Virus record (IMG/VR): IMGVR_UViG_3300005527_002496
Coordinates: 1-49,163 of that record
Length of the DNA: 49,163 nt
DNA from: a virus
Strand: one strand, 5' to 3'
Shown in pieces: positions 39,576 to 46,617 of the stretch. A model generated the notes under the pieces. It was given only the letters and a program-made list of their open reading frames with translations, ran no database searches and was not told the origin of the DNA. A program made the position numbers and the translations under genes. Each line of letters opens with the position of its first letter. Position 1 is the stretch's first letter.

Positions 39576-39854
39576 ATGGAAACCAAGTTCATCAAAGGGA
39601 CCAACAGCGAATCCGACATCGCCATCTCCCTGAATCAAGACAAGAGCAGCGCATTCATGACCATCTCGATCGTCACTGTTGGTGCTATTGGTCGCACCTC
39701 CCTATACCTGAACGCAGCGGGGTTGCGGGAACTGGCAAGGGAGACAATCAGGCTGGCCAATGAGATCGACCCGCCCAAGGTCGATGGTACCACAGAGACA
39801 TCCTACGAGGACTACCTTGATTGGATGTATCACAACAACGCTGTTGCGAAGTGA
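39576..39854 (+). CDS. Unknown early protein (92 aa)
   Basis: Start ATG follows an A/C-rich leader directly after the non-coding region. The protein has a beta-type N-terminal half (ESDIAISLNQDKSSAFMTI) and a helix (AAGLRELARETIRLANEID), then an acidic tail. The pattern resembles the 74-aa protein before the non-coding region. No function can be named. Confidence 0.65.
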   Translation: METKFIKGTNSESDIAISLNQDKSSAFMTISIVTVGAIGRTSLYLNAAGLRELARETIRLANEIDPPKVDGTTETSYEDYLDWMYHNNAVAK

Positions 39855-39881
39855 CAACTATTTCGTACCTTGGTCCCCGAC

Positions 39882-40106
39882 ATGAGCACCAAGAAGTACG
39901 ACGAGATGCTGACCCACCGGGTGAGGGCGCTGCGATCAGGCTTAGGCCCGCAGCCCCTCGCCCAGCTATGGGCAATCGACCCGACCCTCAAAGATGAAGC
40001 GCAGAAGTTCCGCCGCATCCTGTGCTACAAGGTGTACCCCGGTGATAGGGGCCACGTTGAGCGGTTGGAGCAAGCACGAGAGAAACTGATCAAAGCAAGG
40101 CAATGA
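39882..40106 (+). CDS. Small basic early protein (74 aa)
   Basis: The start is ATG 39,882 (MSTKKYDEMLTHRVRALR). The protein is basic and helical (DEAQKFRRILCYKVYPGD; LEQAREKLIKARQ), consistent with nucleic-acid binding, but no motif is decisive. Its stop overlaps the next ATG in ATGA. Confidence 0.6.
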   Translation: MSTKKYDEMLTHRVRALRSGLGPQPLAQLWAIDPTLKDEAQKFRRILCYKVYPGDRGHVERLEQAREKLIKARQ

Positions 40107-40285
40107 CATACAAACTCTTCTACAGGAACAAACGCAAGCCCGACGATCAGGGCGAAGGTCGTGTGGTGGCGAAGGAAGACGCCGCCTACAAGATCTGCAA
40201 GCAATCCAATGAACTCTTCCCCGGATACCACCACTGGTATGAATTGGTGGACAAGACCCAAGGCAAAGACACCACGGAGCAATGA
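40103..40285 (+). CDS. Small basic early protein (60 aa)
   Basis: A small protein (YKLFYRNKRKPDDQGEGRVV; NELFPGYHHWYELVDKTQGK) ending TTEQ. Its last codons and the start of the following Gly-rich gene match the same junction at 40,924-40,958 at 31 of 35 bases, showing that this junction was duplicated. No domain is recognised. Confidence 0.6.
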   Translation: MTYKLFYRNKRKPDDQGEGRVVAKEDAAYKICKQSNELFPGYHHWYELVDKTQGKDTTEQ

Positions 40286-40563
40286 GCACAACTATACATG
40301 ACGGCGGCGGCTACGGTTCCGGCCACGGCGACGGCTACGGCGGCGGCTACGGCTGGGGCGGCGGCTACGGCTGGGGCAGCGGCGACGGCAACGGCAGCGG
40401 CTACGGCAGCGGCTCCGGCTACGGCAGCGGCTACGGCTGGGGCAGCGGCGACGGCTACGGCGACGGCAGCGGCAACGGCAGCGGCTCCGGCAGCGGCGGC
40501 GGCGGCTACGGCGACGGCTACGGCAGCAGCTCCGGCTCCGGCTACGGCGGCGGCAAAGGATAA
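40282..40563 (+). CDS. Gly/Tyr/Ser/Asp repeat protein, copy 1 (93 aa)
   Basis: After MSTTIHDG the protein is almost only Gly with Tyr, Ser, Asp, Asn and Trp, in dipeptide units such as GYGSGSGYGSG and GDGYGDG. The start overlaps the upstream stop (ATGA) and shares its N-terminus with the second copy (MSATIHDG). Such sequences are disordered, sticky and can form condensates or gels; no function is known. The very GC-rich repeat DNA is likely prone to expansion and contraction. Confidence 0.7.
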   Translation: MSTTIHDGGGYGSGHGDGYGGGYGWGGGYGWGSGDGNGSGYGSGSGYGSGYGWGSGDGYGDGSGNGSGSGSGGGGYGDGYGSSSGSGYGGGKG

Positions 40564-40571
40564 GACAGGCG

Positions 40572-40598
40572 TTGCCTGCGGCCATAAACGGCAGGCAA
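40572..40598 (+). other. Hairpin between Gly-rich gene and DUF6948-like gene
   Basis: TTGCCTGC (40,572-40,579) and GCAGGCAA (40,591-40,598) form eight pairs around an 11-base loop. No T-run follows, so it is more likely a leader hairpin than a terminator. Confidence 0.5.
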
Positions 40599-40620
40599 AC
40601 AACAAACAACACGTAGTAAC

Positions 40621-40938
40621 ATGAGCAAGCAAGTGATCATCGACGGGGTGACCTACACAGCACAGACCCCCAGCAGTGGCGAGGTAATCGTCCGCACCTA
40701 CAGCGCCGGTGTACATATCGGAACGCTCAAAGAGCGCAACGGCAAGGAGGTGACGCTGACGAACGCCCGCCGCCTGTGGTCGTGGGCCGGGGCGTTCACC
40801 CTCTCCGCTGTGGCCACCAAAGGCGTGGACCGGGGCAACAGCCGCATCAGCGTGGCGGTGCCTGAAATCCTACTGACCGAGGCTATTGAAATCATCCCAG
40901 TCAGCAAGGGCGTGAACCTCAGCACCACCGAGCAATGA
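40621..40938 (+). CDS. DUF6948-like protein (105 aa)
   Basis: The sequence GEVIVRTYSAGVHIGTLKER, then VTLTNARRLWSWAGAFTLS and LTEAIEIIPV matches my memory of the DUF6948 family, a short beta-type protein common in phages and often followed by Gly-rich repeat genes. The function is unknown. It is sandwiched between the two Gly-rich proteins and ends with TTEQ in the duplicated junction. Confidence 0.7.
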   Translation: MSKQVIIDGVTYTAQTPSSGEVIVRTYSAGVHIGTLKERNGKEVTLTNARRLWSWAGAFTLSAVATKGVDRGNSRISVAVPEILLTEAIEIIPVSKGVNLSTTEQ

Positions 40939-41144
40939 GCGCCACCATACATGACGGCAGCGGCAACGGCAGCGGCTCCGGCAGCGGCGGCGGCGGCTAC
41001 GGCGGCGGCTACGGCGACGGCTACGGCTGGGGCGACGGCTACGGCGGCGGCTGGGGCTACGGCGACGGCTCTAGCAACGGCGACGGCTACGGCGACGGCT
41101 ACGGCTCCGGCAGCGGCTCCGGCTACGGCGACGGCAACGGATAA
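40935..41144 (+). CDS. Gly/Tyr/Ser/Asp repeat protein, copy 2 (69 aa)
   Basis: MSATIHDGSGNGSG begins a Gly-rich repeat like copy 1, with GYGDGYG and GSGSGYG units. The ATGA overlap and shared 5' junction with copy 1 indicate tandem duplication around the DUF6948-like gene. Function unknown. Confidence 0.7.
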   Translation: MSATIHDGSGNGSGSGSGGGGYGGGYGDGYGWGDGYGGGWGYGDGSSNGDGYGDGYGSGSGSGYGDGNG

Positions 41145-41170
41145 CAAAACAACTCAAAACAACAAAGAAG

Positions 41171-41824
41171 ATGGCACGAGGAACTAAGAACACAGAGAGC
41201 GGCGCGGTATTCCTGCGCTTGGCAGACGGCAAGGTGGTCGAGACCGTCGAGGCGAACACGCCCGGCGCAGAGTCACGCACCACCAAGCCCAGCGATGAAC
41301 ACCCCGACGGGCGCACCGTGTGGGAGCGCAAGGATGACTACGTCGAGGGGATGATCACCAGCATCTACCGCAAGGAGCGGGAGTACAAGGGCGAGGTGAT
41401 GAAATCCCTCATCGTCCGGCTGAGTGACGTGGGCGAGAACTACAACGTGGAGATCAGGGAGGGGTCGCGCTACTGGTCCTCCTTCATGCTGCGCCTGCCC
41501 AACATCAAGCTGGGCGAGCCCGTTCGCATTGTCCCCTACGACTTCACCGACAAGGAAGGCAAGCGCATCATCGGCCTGAACGCGCTACAATCAGGCGTGA
41601 AGGTGGCTCCGGCGTGGGACAAGAACAACCCCGGCGAACTGCCGCAGGGCCGCAAGGTGCGCGTCAATGGCAAGGACGTGTGGGACTTCGAAGAGCGCGA
41701 CCAGCACCTGATCGGCGTCATGCAGAAGATTGCCAGCAAACTCCAAGCAGCCGATACGGCCATCGGTGGTGCCCAAGGAGACCCGGTTGTGGCCGATGAT
41801 GTTGACAACGACCTTCCCTTCTGA
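41171..41824 (+). CDS. Single-stranded DNA-binding-like protein (217 aa)
   Basis: The central part (about residues 55-135: YVEGMITSIYRKEREYKGEV; SLIVRLSDVGENYNVEI; SFMLRLPNIKLGEPVRIV) reads as an OB-fold, and the protein ends in an acidic tail DDVDNDLPF, the hallmark of SSB proteins that recruits replication partners. A 20-residue disordered stretch precedes the tail. It is at the head of the replication cluster and likely coats ssDNA during phage replication. It is longer than typical E. coli SSB and the OB core is diverged. Confidence 0.75.
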   Translation: MARGTKNTESGAVFLRLADGKVVETVEANTPGAESRTTKPSDEHPDGRTVWERKDDYVEGMITSIYRKEREYKGEVMKSLIVRLSDVGENYNVEIREGSRYWSSFMLRLPNIKLGEPVRIVPYDFTDKEGKRIIGLNALQSGVKVAPAWDKNNPGELPQGRKVRVNGKDVWDFEERDQHLIGVMQKIASKLQAADTAIGGAQGDPVVADDVDNDLPF

Positions 41825-41827
41825 GCC

Positions 41828-42226
41828 ATGGAAATGAAACAAGCAATCTACGACCTTGCAACCAAGGCAGTAGAAGGTAACGCCGACCCTGCTGACACCT
41901 ACGCCAAGCTGTACTCCCTTCGCAAGGCGCTGGACGAGTGCATCGAATTGGTCAAGACCGTGGCAGTGAGCGAGGTGGCCAAGTATGGCAAGGAAGGGGT
42001 GGAGAAGGAGGGGTATGTAATGACCACCAAGGCGGGAGCCGGTCGGTGGAAGTACACCAGCGTCACCCTGCACACCGAACTCCAAGCAAAGCTGAAGGCT
42101 GTCGAGGCGCTGGCTCAGGCCGCGTACAAGACAGGGGCCAGCATCGCTGACGAGAACGGCCAACTGATCGAGCCCGCTGGCTACATCGCCGGGGACGAGA
42201 CCATCGTCTGCACCAAGGCGAAGTAA
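41828..42226 (+). CDS. Unknown replication-cluster protein (132 aa)
   Basis: Helical N-terminal half (ADTYAKLYSLRKALDECIEL; KTVAVSEVAKYGKEG) followed by a motif GAGRWKYTSVTLHTELQAKL and an Ala-rich helix. The pattern occurs in other Bacteroidota phage genomes near SSB and helicase genes, but I do not know a family name. It starts three bases after the SSB-like gene and ends overlapping the next start. A nuclease-inhibitor or recombination-accessory role is conceivable but unproven. Confidence 0.6.
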   Translation: MEMKQAIYDLATKAVEGNADPADTYAKLYSLRKALDECIELVKTVAVSEVAKYGKEGVEKEGYVMTTKAGAGRWKYTSVTLHTELQAKLKAVEALAQAAYKTGASIADENGQLIEPAGYIAGDETIVCTKAK

Positions 42227-42411
42227 TGTGGGACGACACGGCCACCGATGGGCAGATCAGCTACATCATGCGGATGCTCGACACCCGCGTGGTCACGCGA
42301 AAGACAGCAGATAAATTGATACGTTTGCTGGAGGACTGCAACATGGTCGGCGACAATGGGATGAACATCACGCACATCAAGAACGAAGTCAACGAAAACA
42401 AACAACGATGA
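42226..42411 (+). CDS. Small unknown protein (61 aa)
   Basis: A short helical protein (ATDGQISYIMRMLDTRVVTR; TADKLIRLLEDCNMVGDNG). The TDGQ..YI..L pattern resembles the small domains found at the ends of larger phage replication and recombination proteins. It overlaps its neighbours by one and four bases. Confidence 0.55.
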   Translation: MWDDTATDGQISYIMRMLDTRVVTRKTADKLIRLLEDCNMVGDNGMNITHIKNEVNENKQR

Positions 42412-42638
42412 TCGAGAAGAACGTACCTATGCCTGAGCGGGCCAAGCGCGGCCCCACGAACGAGCACTACAAGCTGTTCGCAGCGATGGAAGTGGGAGAT
42501 AGCTTCCTGTTCCCCATCAAGAGCAACTACCGCACGTCGGTGGTGTGCATCAGCCGGGCCAAGGGATTATACGCCCCTGACATCAAGCTGTCGTACAAGC
42601 AAGAAGATAACAACATCCGGGTATGGCGGAGGGCCTGA
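42408..42638 (+). CDS. DUF7303-like small protein (76 aa)
   Basis: The region KNVPMPERAKRGPTNEHYKL and AAMEVGDSFLFPI is the pattern of a short phage family (I associate it with DUF7303: P-x-P-E/R ... -MEVGDSF-VP). Its function is unknown to me. It has ATGA coupling on its 5' side and overlaps the coiled-coil gene by 16 bases on its 3' side. Confidence 0.6.
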   Translation: MIEKNVPMPERAKRGPTNEHYKLFAAMEVGDSFLFPIKSNYRTSVVCISRAKGLYAPDIKLSYKQEDNNIRVWRRA

Positions 42639-43051
42639 CGCTCACCGAGGAGCTGGATGCGCTGATCGATGAGACCCGCCGGGATGACCTTAGTCCCGGC
42701 GATCTCATCTCCATACAGACCAACATCAGCGCAATCAAGTACACCGTGTCCACGCAGCTTGCCAAAGCAGAAGGCAGGATGCTCGTGGCCAAGGAGAACT
42801 ATGAGAAGCACCTGCTGCGGGAGCGGTTCACCCTCCAAGCCAGTGACTCCAAGCTGTCGGCCACCAAGGCGAACGACATGGTGGAGATGGACGAGGATAC
42901 CGAGAAGCTCAGGCAGGAGGTGCTGCGTACCAAGATCACCTACAGCGCCCTGAAGAACAGGGTGGACAATGCCAAGGATGTCCTTGTGGCCCTGTCGGTG
43001 AGGATCAAAGGACTGGAGCAAGAGATGAAGGAATCAAGACTGCACACATGA
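42623..43051 (+). CDS. Coiled-coil protein of replication cluster (142 aa)
   Basis: Predicted from sequence to be almost entirely helical: LSPGDLISIQTNISAIKYTV, then NYEKHLLRERFTLQASDSKL and a long C-terminal heptad region (DTEKLRQEVLRTKITYSALK). It resembles recombination-associated coiled-coil accessory proteins of phages in length and position, but no diagnostic residues are visible. It overlaps both neighbours, suggesting translation coupling. Confidence 0.6.
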   Translation: MAEGLTLTEELDALIDETRRDDLSPGDLISIQTNISAIKYTVSTQLAKAEGRMLVAKENYEKHLLRERFTLQASDSKLSATKANDMVEMDEDTEKLRQEVLRTKITYSALKNRVDNAKDVLVALSVRIKGLEQEMKESRLHT

Positions 43052-43242
43052 TCGACAAAACAAAGAGCAAGGTTCTGTGCCAGCTTCTCAGGGAGCGCGG
43101 CCTGAAGGTGATGAGCACGGCTGTCCCCACAAGCTGGGAGCCCATCGATGAAAGGTTCAACGAACTCGTAAAACAAGAAGAGCAATGGACACAGCGGCAG
43201 GAAGGAAAGAACTCGCGTTCCAACGTGTACTCTCAGCGATAG
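43048..43242 (+). CDS. Small unknown protein (64 aa)
   Basis: KVLCQLLRERGLKVMSTAVP and ERFNELVKQEEQWTQRQEG form a short basic-acidic protein with a helical end. It overlaps the previous gene by four bases and the DnaA-like gene by 58 bases in another frame, unusually long for this genome. Either start could be later than annotated. No function can be named. Confidence 0.5.
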   Translation: MIDKTKSKVLCQLLRERGLKVMSTAVPTSWEPIDERFNELVKQEEQWTQRQEGKNSRSNVYSQR

Positions 43243-43646
43243 CCCTTGCCAACCACGAGAGCGGGATATGGATCGGGCCAAAGGAAATGATGATCAGGCG
43301 CAGATACCAGCGGTTCAGCGACTCGCGCCATATCGCCATGCACATTTTGTATAACCATTTCGGCATGAGCACCACCGAGGTGGCCAAGCGGTTCGGCCTT
43401 GTCAACCACAGCACCGTGGTCCATGGCAAGAAGATCATCGTGGACAAGGTGATGTTCGACGGGGTGCTGTCCAAGGTGTTCCAGCGAACGCTTGATCTTT
43501 TGGGAATACCCAAGGAGAGTTCAATGAAATTCGCTTCCTTTACCCGCCCGGAAGTGGAAGATCAGTACAACGAGAAGTTGAGGGCGACCAAGAAGCTTCG
43601 TCGTCTTGGTGTACTACCAACTAATAAGAAGCGCAAGGGCAAGTAA
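43185..43646 (+). CDS. Standalone DnaA domain IV-like DNA-binding protein (153 aa)
   Basis: Residues about 40-95 match the DNA-binding domain IV of DnaA: SDSRHIAMHILYNHFGMST, TTEVAKRFGLVNHSTVVHGK, with NHSTVVH (74-80) equivalent to the DnaA signature (DHTTV-H). The AAA+ domain of DnaA is absent. Family knowledge: such standalone domains are seen in phages and may bind DnaA-box-like sites for origin recognition or regulation. The C-terminus is Lys/Arg-rich. It lies just upstream of the tRNA and helicase genes. Confidence 0.75.
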   Translation: MDTAAGRKELAFQRVLSAIALANHESGIWIGPKEMMIRRRYQRFSDSRHIAMHILYNHFGMSTTEVAKRFGLVNHSTVVHGKKIIVDKVMFDGVLSKVFQRTLDLLGIPKESSMKFASFTRPEVEDQYNEKLRATKKLRRLGVLPTNKKRKGK

Positions 43647-43651
43647 GTACA

Positions 43652-43724
43652 GGGCCTATAGCTCAGCGGTCAGAGCAGGGGACTCATAATCCCTTGGTCG
43701 CAGGTTCAAATCCTGCTGGGCCCA
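43652..43724 (+). tRNA. tRNA-Ile2 (anticodon CAU)
   Basis: A complete cloverleaf: acceptor GGGCCTA/TGGGCCC (one G-U), D-stem GCTC/GAGC, anticodon stem GGGGA/TCCCT with loop CTCATAA, T-stem GCAGG/CCTGC with loop TTCAAAT. The anticodon is CAU; the loop and the TTGGTCGC variable region match bacterial tRNA-Ile2, whose C34 is changed to lysidine to read AUA. An elongator tRNA-Met is the alternative. CCA is not encoded. Confidence 0.85.
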
Positions 43725-43741
43725 CAACTAAAAAGCAAGCC

Positions 43742-44272
43742 ATGAGTCTACTTCCCCGTAACCAGTTCCGGTCCGACGAAGAGTGGGCGGAGCACACCAA
43801 GCTGGTCCTTGCTGCGATGGCCATGCAAGGGATGGCACAACACCACCTGTCCCCATCATCCGTTGTCGGCCCTGCGTTCAGCCTTGCCGAGGCGATGATG
43901 GCACGTCTTATCCAGCACAAGGCAAAGGAGCCGAAGGAAAAGGAACCAGCGCCTGCTCCGATCACGTTCCCATCGTGGGCCGGGGAGAAGGTCAAAGGGA
44001 TGTGGGAGCAGTTCAAGGCATACAGATGGGCGCAGCACAAGTTCAAGTACAAGTCCGTAGCCACCGAACAGCAAGCGGTGACGCTTTTGAGCAGGTACTT
44101 CAAGTCAGGCCCGGAATGCTATGTGGCCCTTGAACACGCCATGGCCAAGGGCTGGCACTTCCCCGTGGACCCTGCCGAGTACAAGTACCCCTCCTTCCAG
44201 CCCGCACAGCAGACCACCAGCATCGGAGACAGTCACCCCTTGGAAACCAAGGCAACCATTTATGACGAATGA
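43742..44272 (+). CDS. Possible helicase loader / primosomal protein (176 aa)
   Basis: The start is ATG 43,742; the open frame upstream runs back through the tRNA. The protein has a helical N-terminus, a Lys/Glu/Pro linker (KEPKEKEPAPAP, about residues 62-73) and a C-terminal helical domain (WEQFKAYRWAQHKFKYKSVA; LLSRYFKSGPECYVALEHAM). It overlaps the DnaB gene by four bases. Such a linker-plus-helical layout directly before dnaB is typical for phage helicase loaders or DnaD-like proteins; identification is by context. Confidence 0.5.
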   Translation: MSLLPRNQFRSDEEWAEHTKLVLAAMAMQGMAQHHLSPSSVVGPAFSLAEAMMARLIQHKAKEPKEKEPAPAPITFPSWAGEKVKGMWEQFKAYRWAQHKFKYKSVATEQQAVTLLSRYFKSGPECYVALEHAMAKGWHFPVDPAEYKYPSFQPAQQTTSIGDSHPLETKATIYDE

Positions 44273-45549
44273 ACGTAGAACCAATTGAAGTATCCGTCAT
44301 CGGGGCGATGCTGGTGGACAACACCCGCAGCGAGGCGGTTTTTTCAGCCCCTGAGCTTCTGTTCTCCTCCGAGCGGGGCAAGACCCTGTACCAAGGGGTG
44401 AAGTCGCTCTATAAGCAGAACTACGACCTGTCCCCCGAGACCCTCACCGTGGTCCTTCAGGGGGAGATGGGGATGGACGAGGGCACGGCACAGGGGCTGG
44501 TGGCCATGGCCATCCAATCGGCGGCCAAGCCCGACCATCTCCCGTTCCTGATCAAGAGCCTTTCCTCCAGCAGGGTCACATCCCTGCGGATGGAGTTGGC
44601 CAAGGCGCTGGGTCACGAAGGGTCGATGCGGATGGGTGAAGTGCTGTCCAAGGTGTCGGAGTTCCAGCGGCAGATAGCCCTGCTCGACGACCACAAGGCG
44701 ATGACCTACGAGGGGGCGCTGCTGGACCTGACCCAGCAACAGAACGTCAAGTATTTCGTTCCGGGGATGGGCGCTCTGGACAAGGTGTTCCAGATCGACG
44801 AGGGTACCGTGTGCTACATCGGTGGCCGGAGCGGGGGAGGCAAGACAGCGTTCGCCCTGAACATGATGTACAACATCGCCAAGGCCGGTCATAACGTAGG
44901 CATCATCGAGGTGGAGATGCGAAGGAAGCCCATCGCGGCCAGACTTTCAGGCGTAATGTCAAGGCTCAACACCCGGCGTGTGATGAAGGGAGAGATCAAT
45001 GACGCCGAGCGTCAGCATCTGCAAGCGTCGGTGGACAAGCACCGGGAAATCCTCTCCCGCATCCGGGGCATCGAACCATCTGCCTTCCATGCCGACATGA
45101 TCAAGCCCACCATCGAGCGTTGGAGGGACGAGTGGGGGTGCGAGATGGTAATGATCGACTACGTGCAGATTCTTCAGGGCAAGGGTCAGGACAGGACCAA
45201 GGAGGTGGCGTACATCTCCCGGTGCATCACCGAAGCAGCCAAGGATACCAACATCCCCATCGTGGCTCTGTCGCAAGCAAGGAGAAGCGAGGGGGATGTG
45301 AAGATGAGCGACTTCAAGGAGTCAGCCCAGCTTGAGCACGATGCCGATACAATGGTCACGCTGAACCAAGCTGATGGCTATGTCCCGGGGGCGGAGACCA
45401 AGCAAGTGTGGTGCGAGTTGGTCAAGAGCAGGAACGGGTTCCTCACCCGCGACCTGATGGAATACCACTTGCCCACGCAGACCTTCACACACACCGGGAA
45501 GATAGCTTCGTCGCAGACACAAGGGGGTAATGAACCAGCCCCATTTTGA
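44269..45549 (+). CDS. dnaB: Replicative DNA helicase, DnaB family (426 aa)
   Basis: RecA-fold hexameric helicase that unwinds the replication fork. N-terminal DnaB domain: EVSVIGAMLVDNTRSEAVF (about 7-25) and following helices. Walker A GGRSGGGKT (185-193), Walker B MVMIDYVQIL (293-302, D297), downstream VALSQARRSEGD (sensor/arginine region). Length is slightly shorter than the 450-470 aa of host DnaB. Tail QGGNEPAPF is short and disordered. It overlaps the loader-like gene by ATGA, giving a loader-helicase pair. Confidence 0.93.
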   Translation: MNVEPIEVSVIGAMLVDNTRSEAVFSAPELLFSSERGKTLYQGVKSLYKQNYDLSPETLTVVLQGEMGMDEGTAQGLVAMAIQSAAKPDHLPFLIKSLSSSRVTSLRMELAKALGHEGSMRMGEVLSKVSEFQRQIALLDDHKAMTYEGALLDLTQQQNVKYFVPGMGALDKVFQIDEGTVCYIGGRSGGGKTAFALNMMYNIAKAGHNVGIIEVEMRRKPIAARLSGVMSRLNTRRVMKGEINDAERQHLQASVDKHREILSRIRGIEPSAFHADMIKPTIERWRDEWGCEMVMIDYVQILQGKGQDRTKEVAYISRCITEAAKDTNIPIVALSQARRSEGDVKMSDFKESAQLEHDADTMVTLNQADGYVPGAETKQVWCELVKSRNGFLTRDLMEYHLPTQTFTHTGKIASSQTQGGNEPAPF

Positions 45550-45574
45550 TGGTTCAAACTAATTAGTAGCTTTG
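45545..45574 (+). promoter_or_regulatory. Bacteroidota promoter (TTTG-N18-TAGCTTTG)
   Basis: TTTG (45,545-45,548), an 18-base spacer and TAGCTTTG (45,567-45,574) start a new transcript four bases before the ATG of the 136-aa gene. The -33 element overlaps the end of dnaB. Confidence 0.65.
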
Positions 45575-45578
45575 CGTC

Positions 45579-45989
45579 ATGAGCAACCGATTCCCCGCAG
45601 ATGACGAACATCTGCACAAGTACCCCGGCAACCTGAAGCACCACAAGGTGGACAAGGAAAGGCAACGCAAGTTGCTTTGCGAGATGATGAAGGACGATGC
45701 TAAGAGCGGTCTGTATAACGAGAGGAAACGTGAACCGCTGTTGAGCGATGATGAGATTGAGCGGTATTCAATGATGTACACAATACCGATCCGATACGAA
45801 ATAGCGCGAGCATTGAAGCACGCCAAGGCTATTTACGAATCCGCCCGCGTCAAGGATGCGGAGCTGATACAGCAGTTGTTTGATGCGCTGTACGCAGAGC
45901 AGTTTGTTCCAAGCCTTGGACCGTCTCCTTTGACCAAGCCAGCCATTGCCGCCGCCTCCGCCGCTGGATTCAAACCCACAGACCAATGA
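45579..45989 (+). CDS. Tandem paralogue A, unknown (136 aa)
   Basis: Its C-terminal half shares KREPLL, ARVKDAELIQQLFDAL and AAGFKPT with the following 87-aa protein, so the two are tandem paralogues; this one has an extra N-terminal segment rich in His/Lys. It starts four bases after TAGCTTTG, giving an almost leaderless mRNA. Function unknown. Confidence 0.65.
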   Translation: MSNRFPADDEHLHKYPGNLKHHKVDKERQRKLLCEMMKDDAKSGLYNERKREPLLSDDEIERYSMMYTIPIRYEIARALKHAKAIYESARVKDAELIQQLFDALYAEQFVPSLGPSPLTKPAIAAASAAGFKPTDQ

Positions 45990-46249
45990 GCAACAAACGA
46001 GAACCGTTGTTTACCGATGAACAGCTATTTGGAGACGCATCTCCGCTGTTCGCCAATGATGGTCGTGATAATAGAATTGCGCTCTACTTTGTTGGGTTAT
46101 GCGAAGCCGCCCGCGCCAAGGATGCGGAGTTGATCGAGCGGCTGGTGGATGGGCTTCAGCAGATAGCAGACGAAGGTCATTGGACGCCAGATATGCACGA
46201 ACTACTGAATGTCGCCGCCGCCGCAGGCTTCAAACCAACTGAACCATGA
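45986..46249 (+). CDS. Tandem paralogue B, unknown (87 aa)
   Basis: Shorter copy of the preceding protein: KREPLFTDEQ at the start, ARAKDAELIERLVDGL in the middle and AAAGFKPTEP at the end. The ATGA overlaps on both sides support translation. The middle helix and the conserved terminal AAGFKPT suggest a small helical adaptor; the role is unknown. Confidence 0.65.
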   Translation: MSNKREPLFTDEQLFGDASPLFANDGRDNRIALYFVGLCEAARAKDAELIERLVDGLQQIADEGHWTPDMHELLNVAAAAGFKPTEP

Positions 46250-46458
46250 ACTGCTACATCTGCGGGAACCCAGCCACGAGAAGGCTCACGCCCGATATGG
46301 AAATCCATGGCCTATCTCTGTGCGACAGCAAGGACTGCCAGCAGTTGCTCCTGCTGGGTATGTGGACCGACACAGAGAAGTCCGAGAAGTTCCTTGACAG
46401 GATACGCAAGCGCAAACACAAAGAAAACAACAAACAATGGAAACCGTCATCAAAATAG
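46246..46458 (+). CDS. Small zinc-finger-like protein (70 aa)
   Basis: C-x2-C at the start (NCYICGNPATRRL), then LCDSKDCQQLLLL provides a second Cys pair, so a four-Cys zinc site is likely. The C-terminus is basic (RIRKRKHKENNK). It overlaps upstream by ATGA and downstream by 22 bases. Role unknown; small zinc proteins of phages often bind nucleic acid. Confidence 0.6.
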   Translation: MNCYICGNPATRRLTPDMEIHGLSLCDSKDCQQLLLLGMWTDTEKSEKFLDRIRKRKHKENNKQWKPSSK

Positions 46459-46613
46459 GGCTGCTGCTTGTGGCCATACCTACAGGTCTTTTGTGGATTA
46501 CAGAGTGCTGGAATATGGCGATAGTCATTCATCGCCGTAAGGGCAAAGCTGAAATCAGCATATCGAACGCCGTGCTGTTCGCTTTGTCCCTTTACCTGAT
46601 GGGCAAGATCTGA
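46437..46613 (+). CDS. Two-span membrane micro-protein (58 aa)
   Basis: MKTV-like start: METVIKIGLLLVAIPTGLLW is one membrane helix, and AVLFALSLYLMGKI is a second, with a basic loop (HRRKGKAEI) between. Size fits many small phage membrane proteins; a holin role is possible but not supported by position in the replication cluster. Four bases separate it from the primase gene. Confidence 0.5.
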   Translation: METVIKIGLLLVAIPTGLLWITECWNMAIVIHRRKGKAEISISNAVLFALSLYLMGKI

Positions 46614-46617
46614 TGCC

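Noticed and set aside
39429-39638. 69-aa minus-strand frame across the non-coding region
   Set aside because: No promoter or coding character; the region is better explained by RNA stems and the start of the 92-aa gene.
40186-40716. Ala/Val repeat frame on the minus strand across the Gly-rich gene
   Set aside because: Only the reverse reading of a GGC-rich repeat; the plus frame has a coupled start and conserved N-terminus.
40300-41140. Repeat DNA resembling an array
   Set aside because: Repeat units are short codon repeats (Gly-Tyr/Ser/Asp); there are no spacers of constant length, so it is not a CRISPR array.
43694-43741. Longer start for the 176-aa protein inside the tRNA
   Set aside because: The extension is encoded by the tRNA 3' half; the ATG at 43,742 fits better.
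46437-46613. Holin call for the two-span micro-protein
   Set aside because: Membrane topology alone is not enough and it sits between zinc-finger and primase genes rather than lysis genes.
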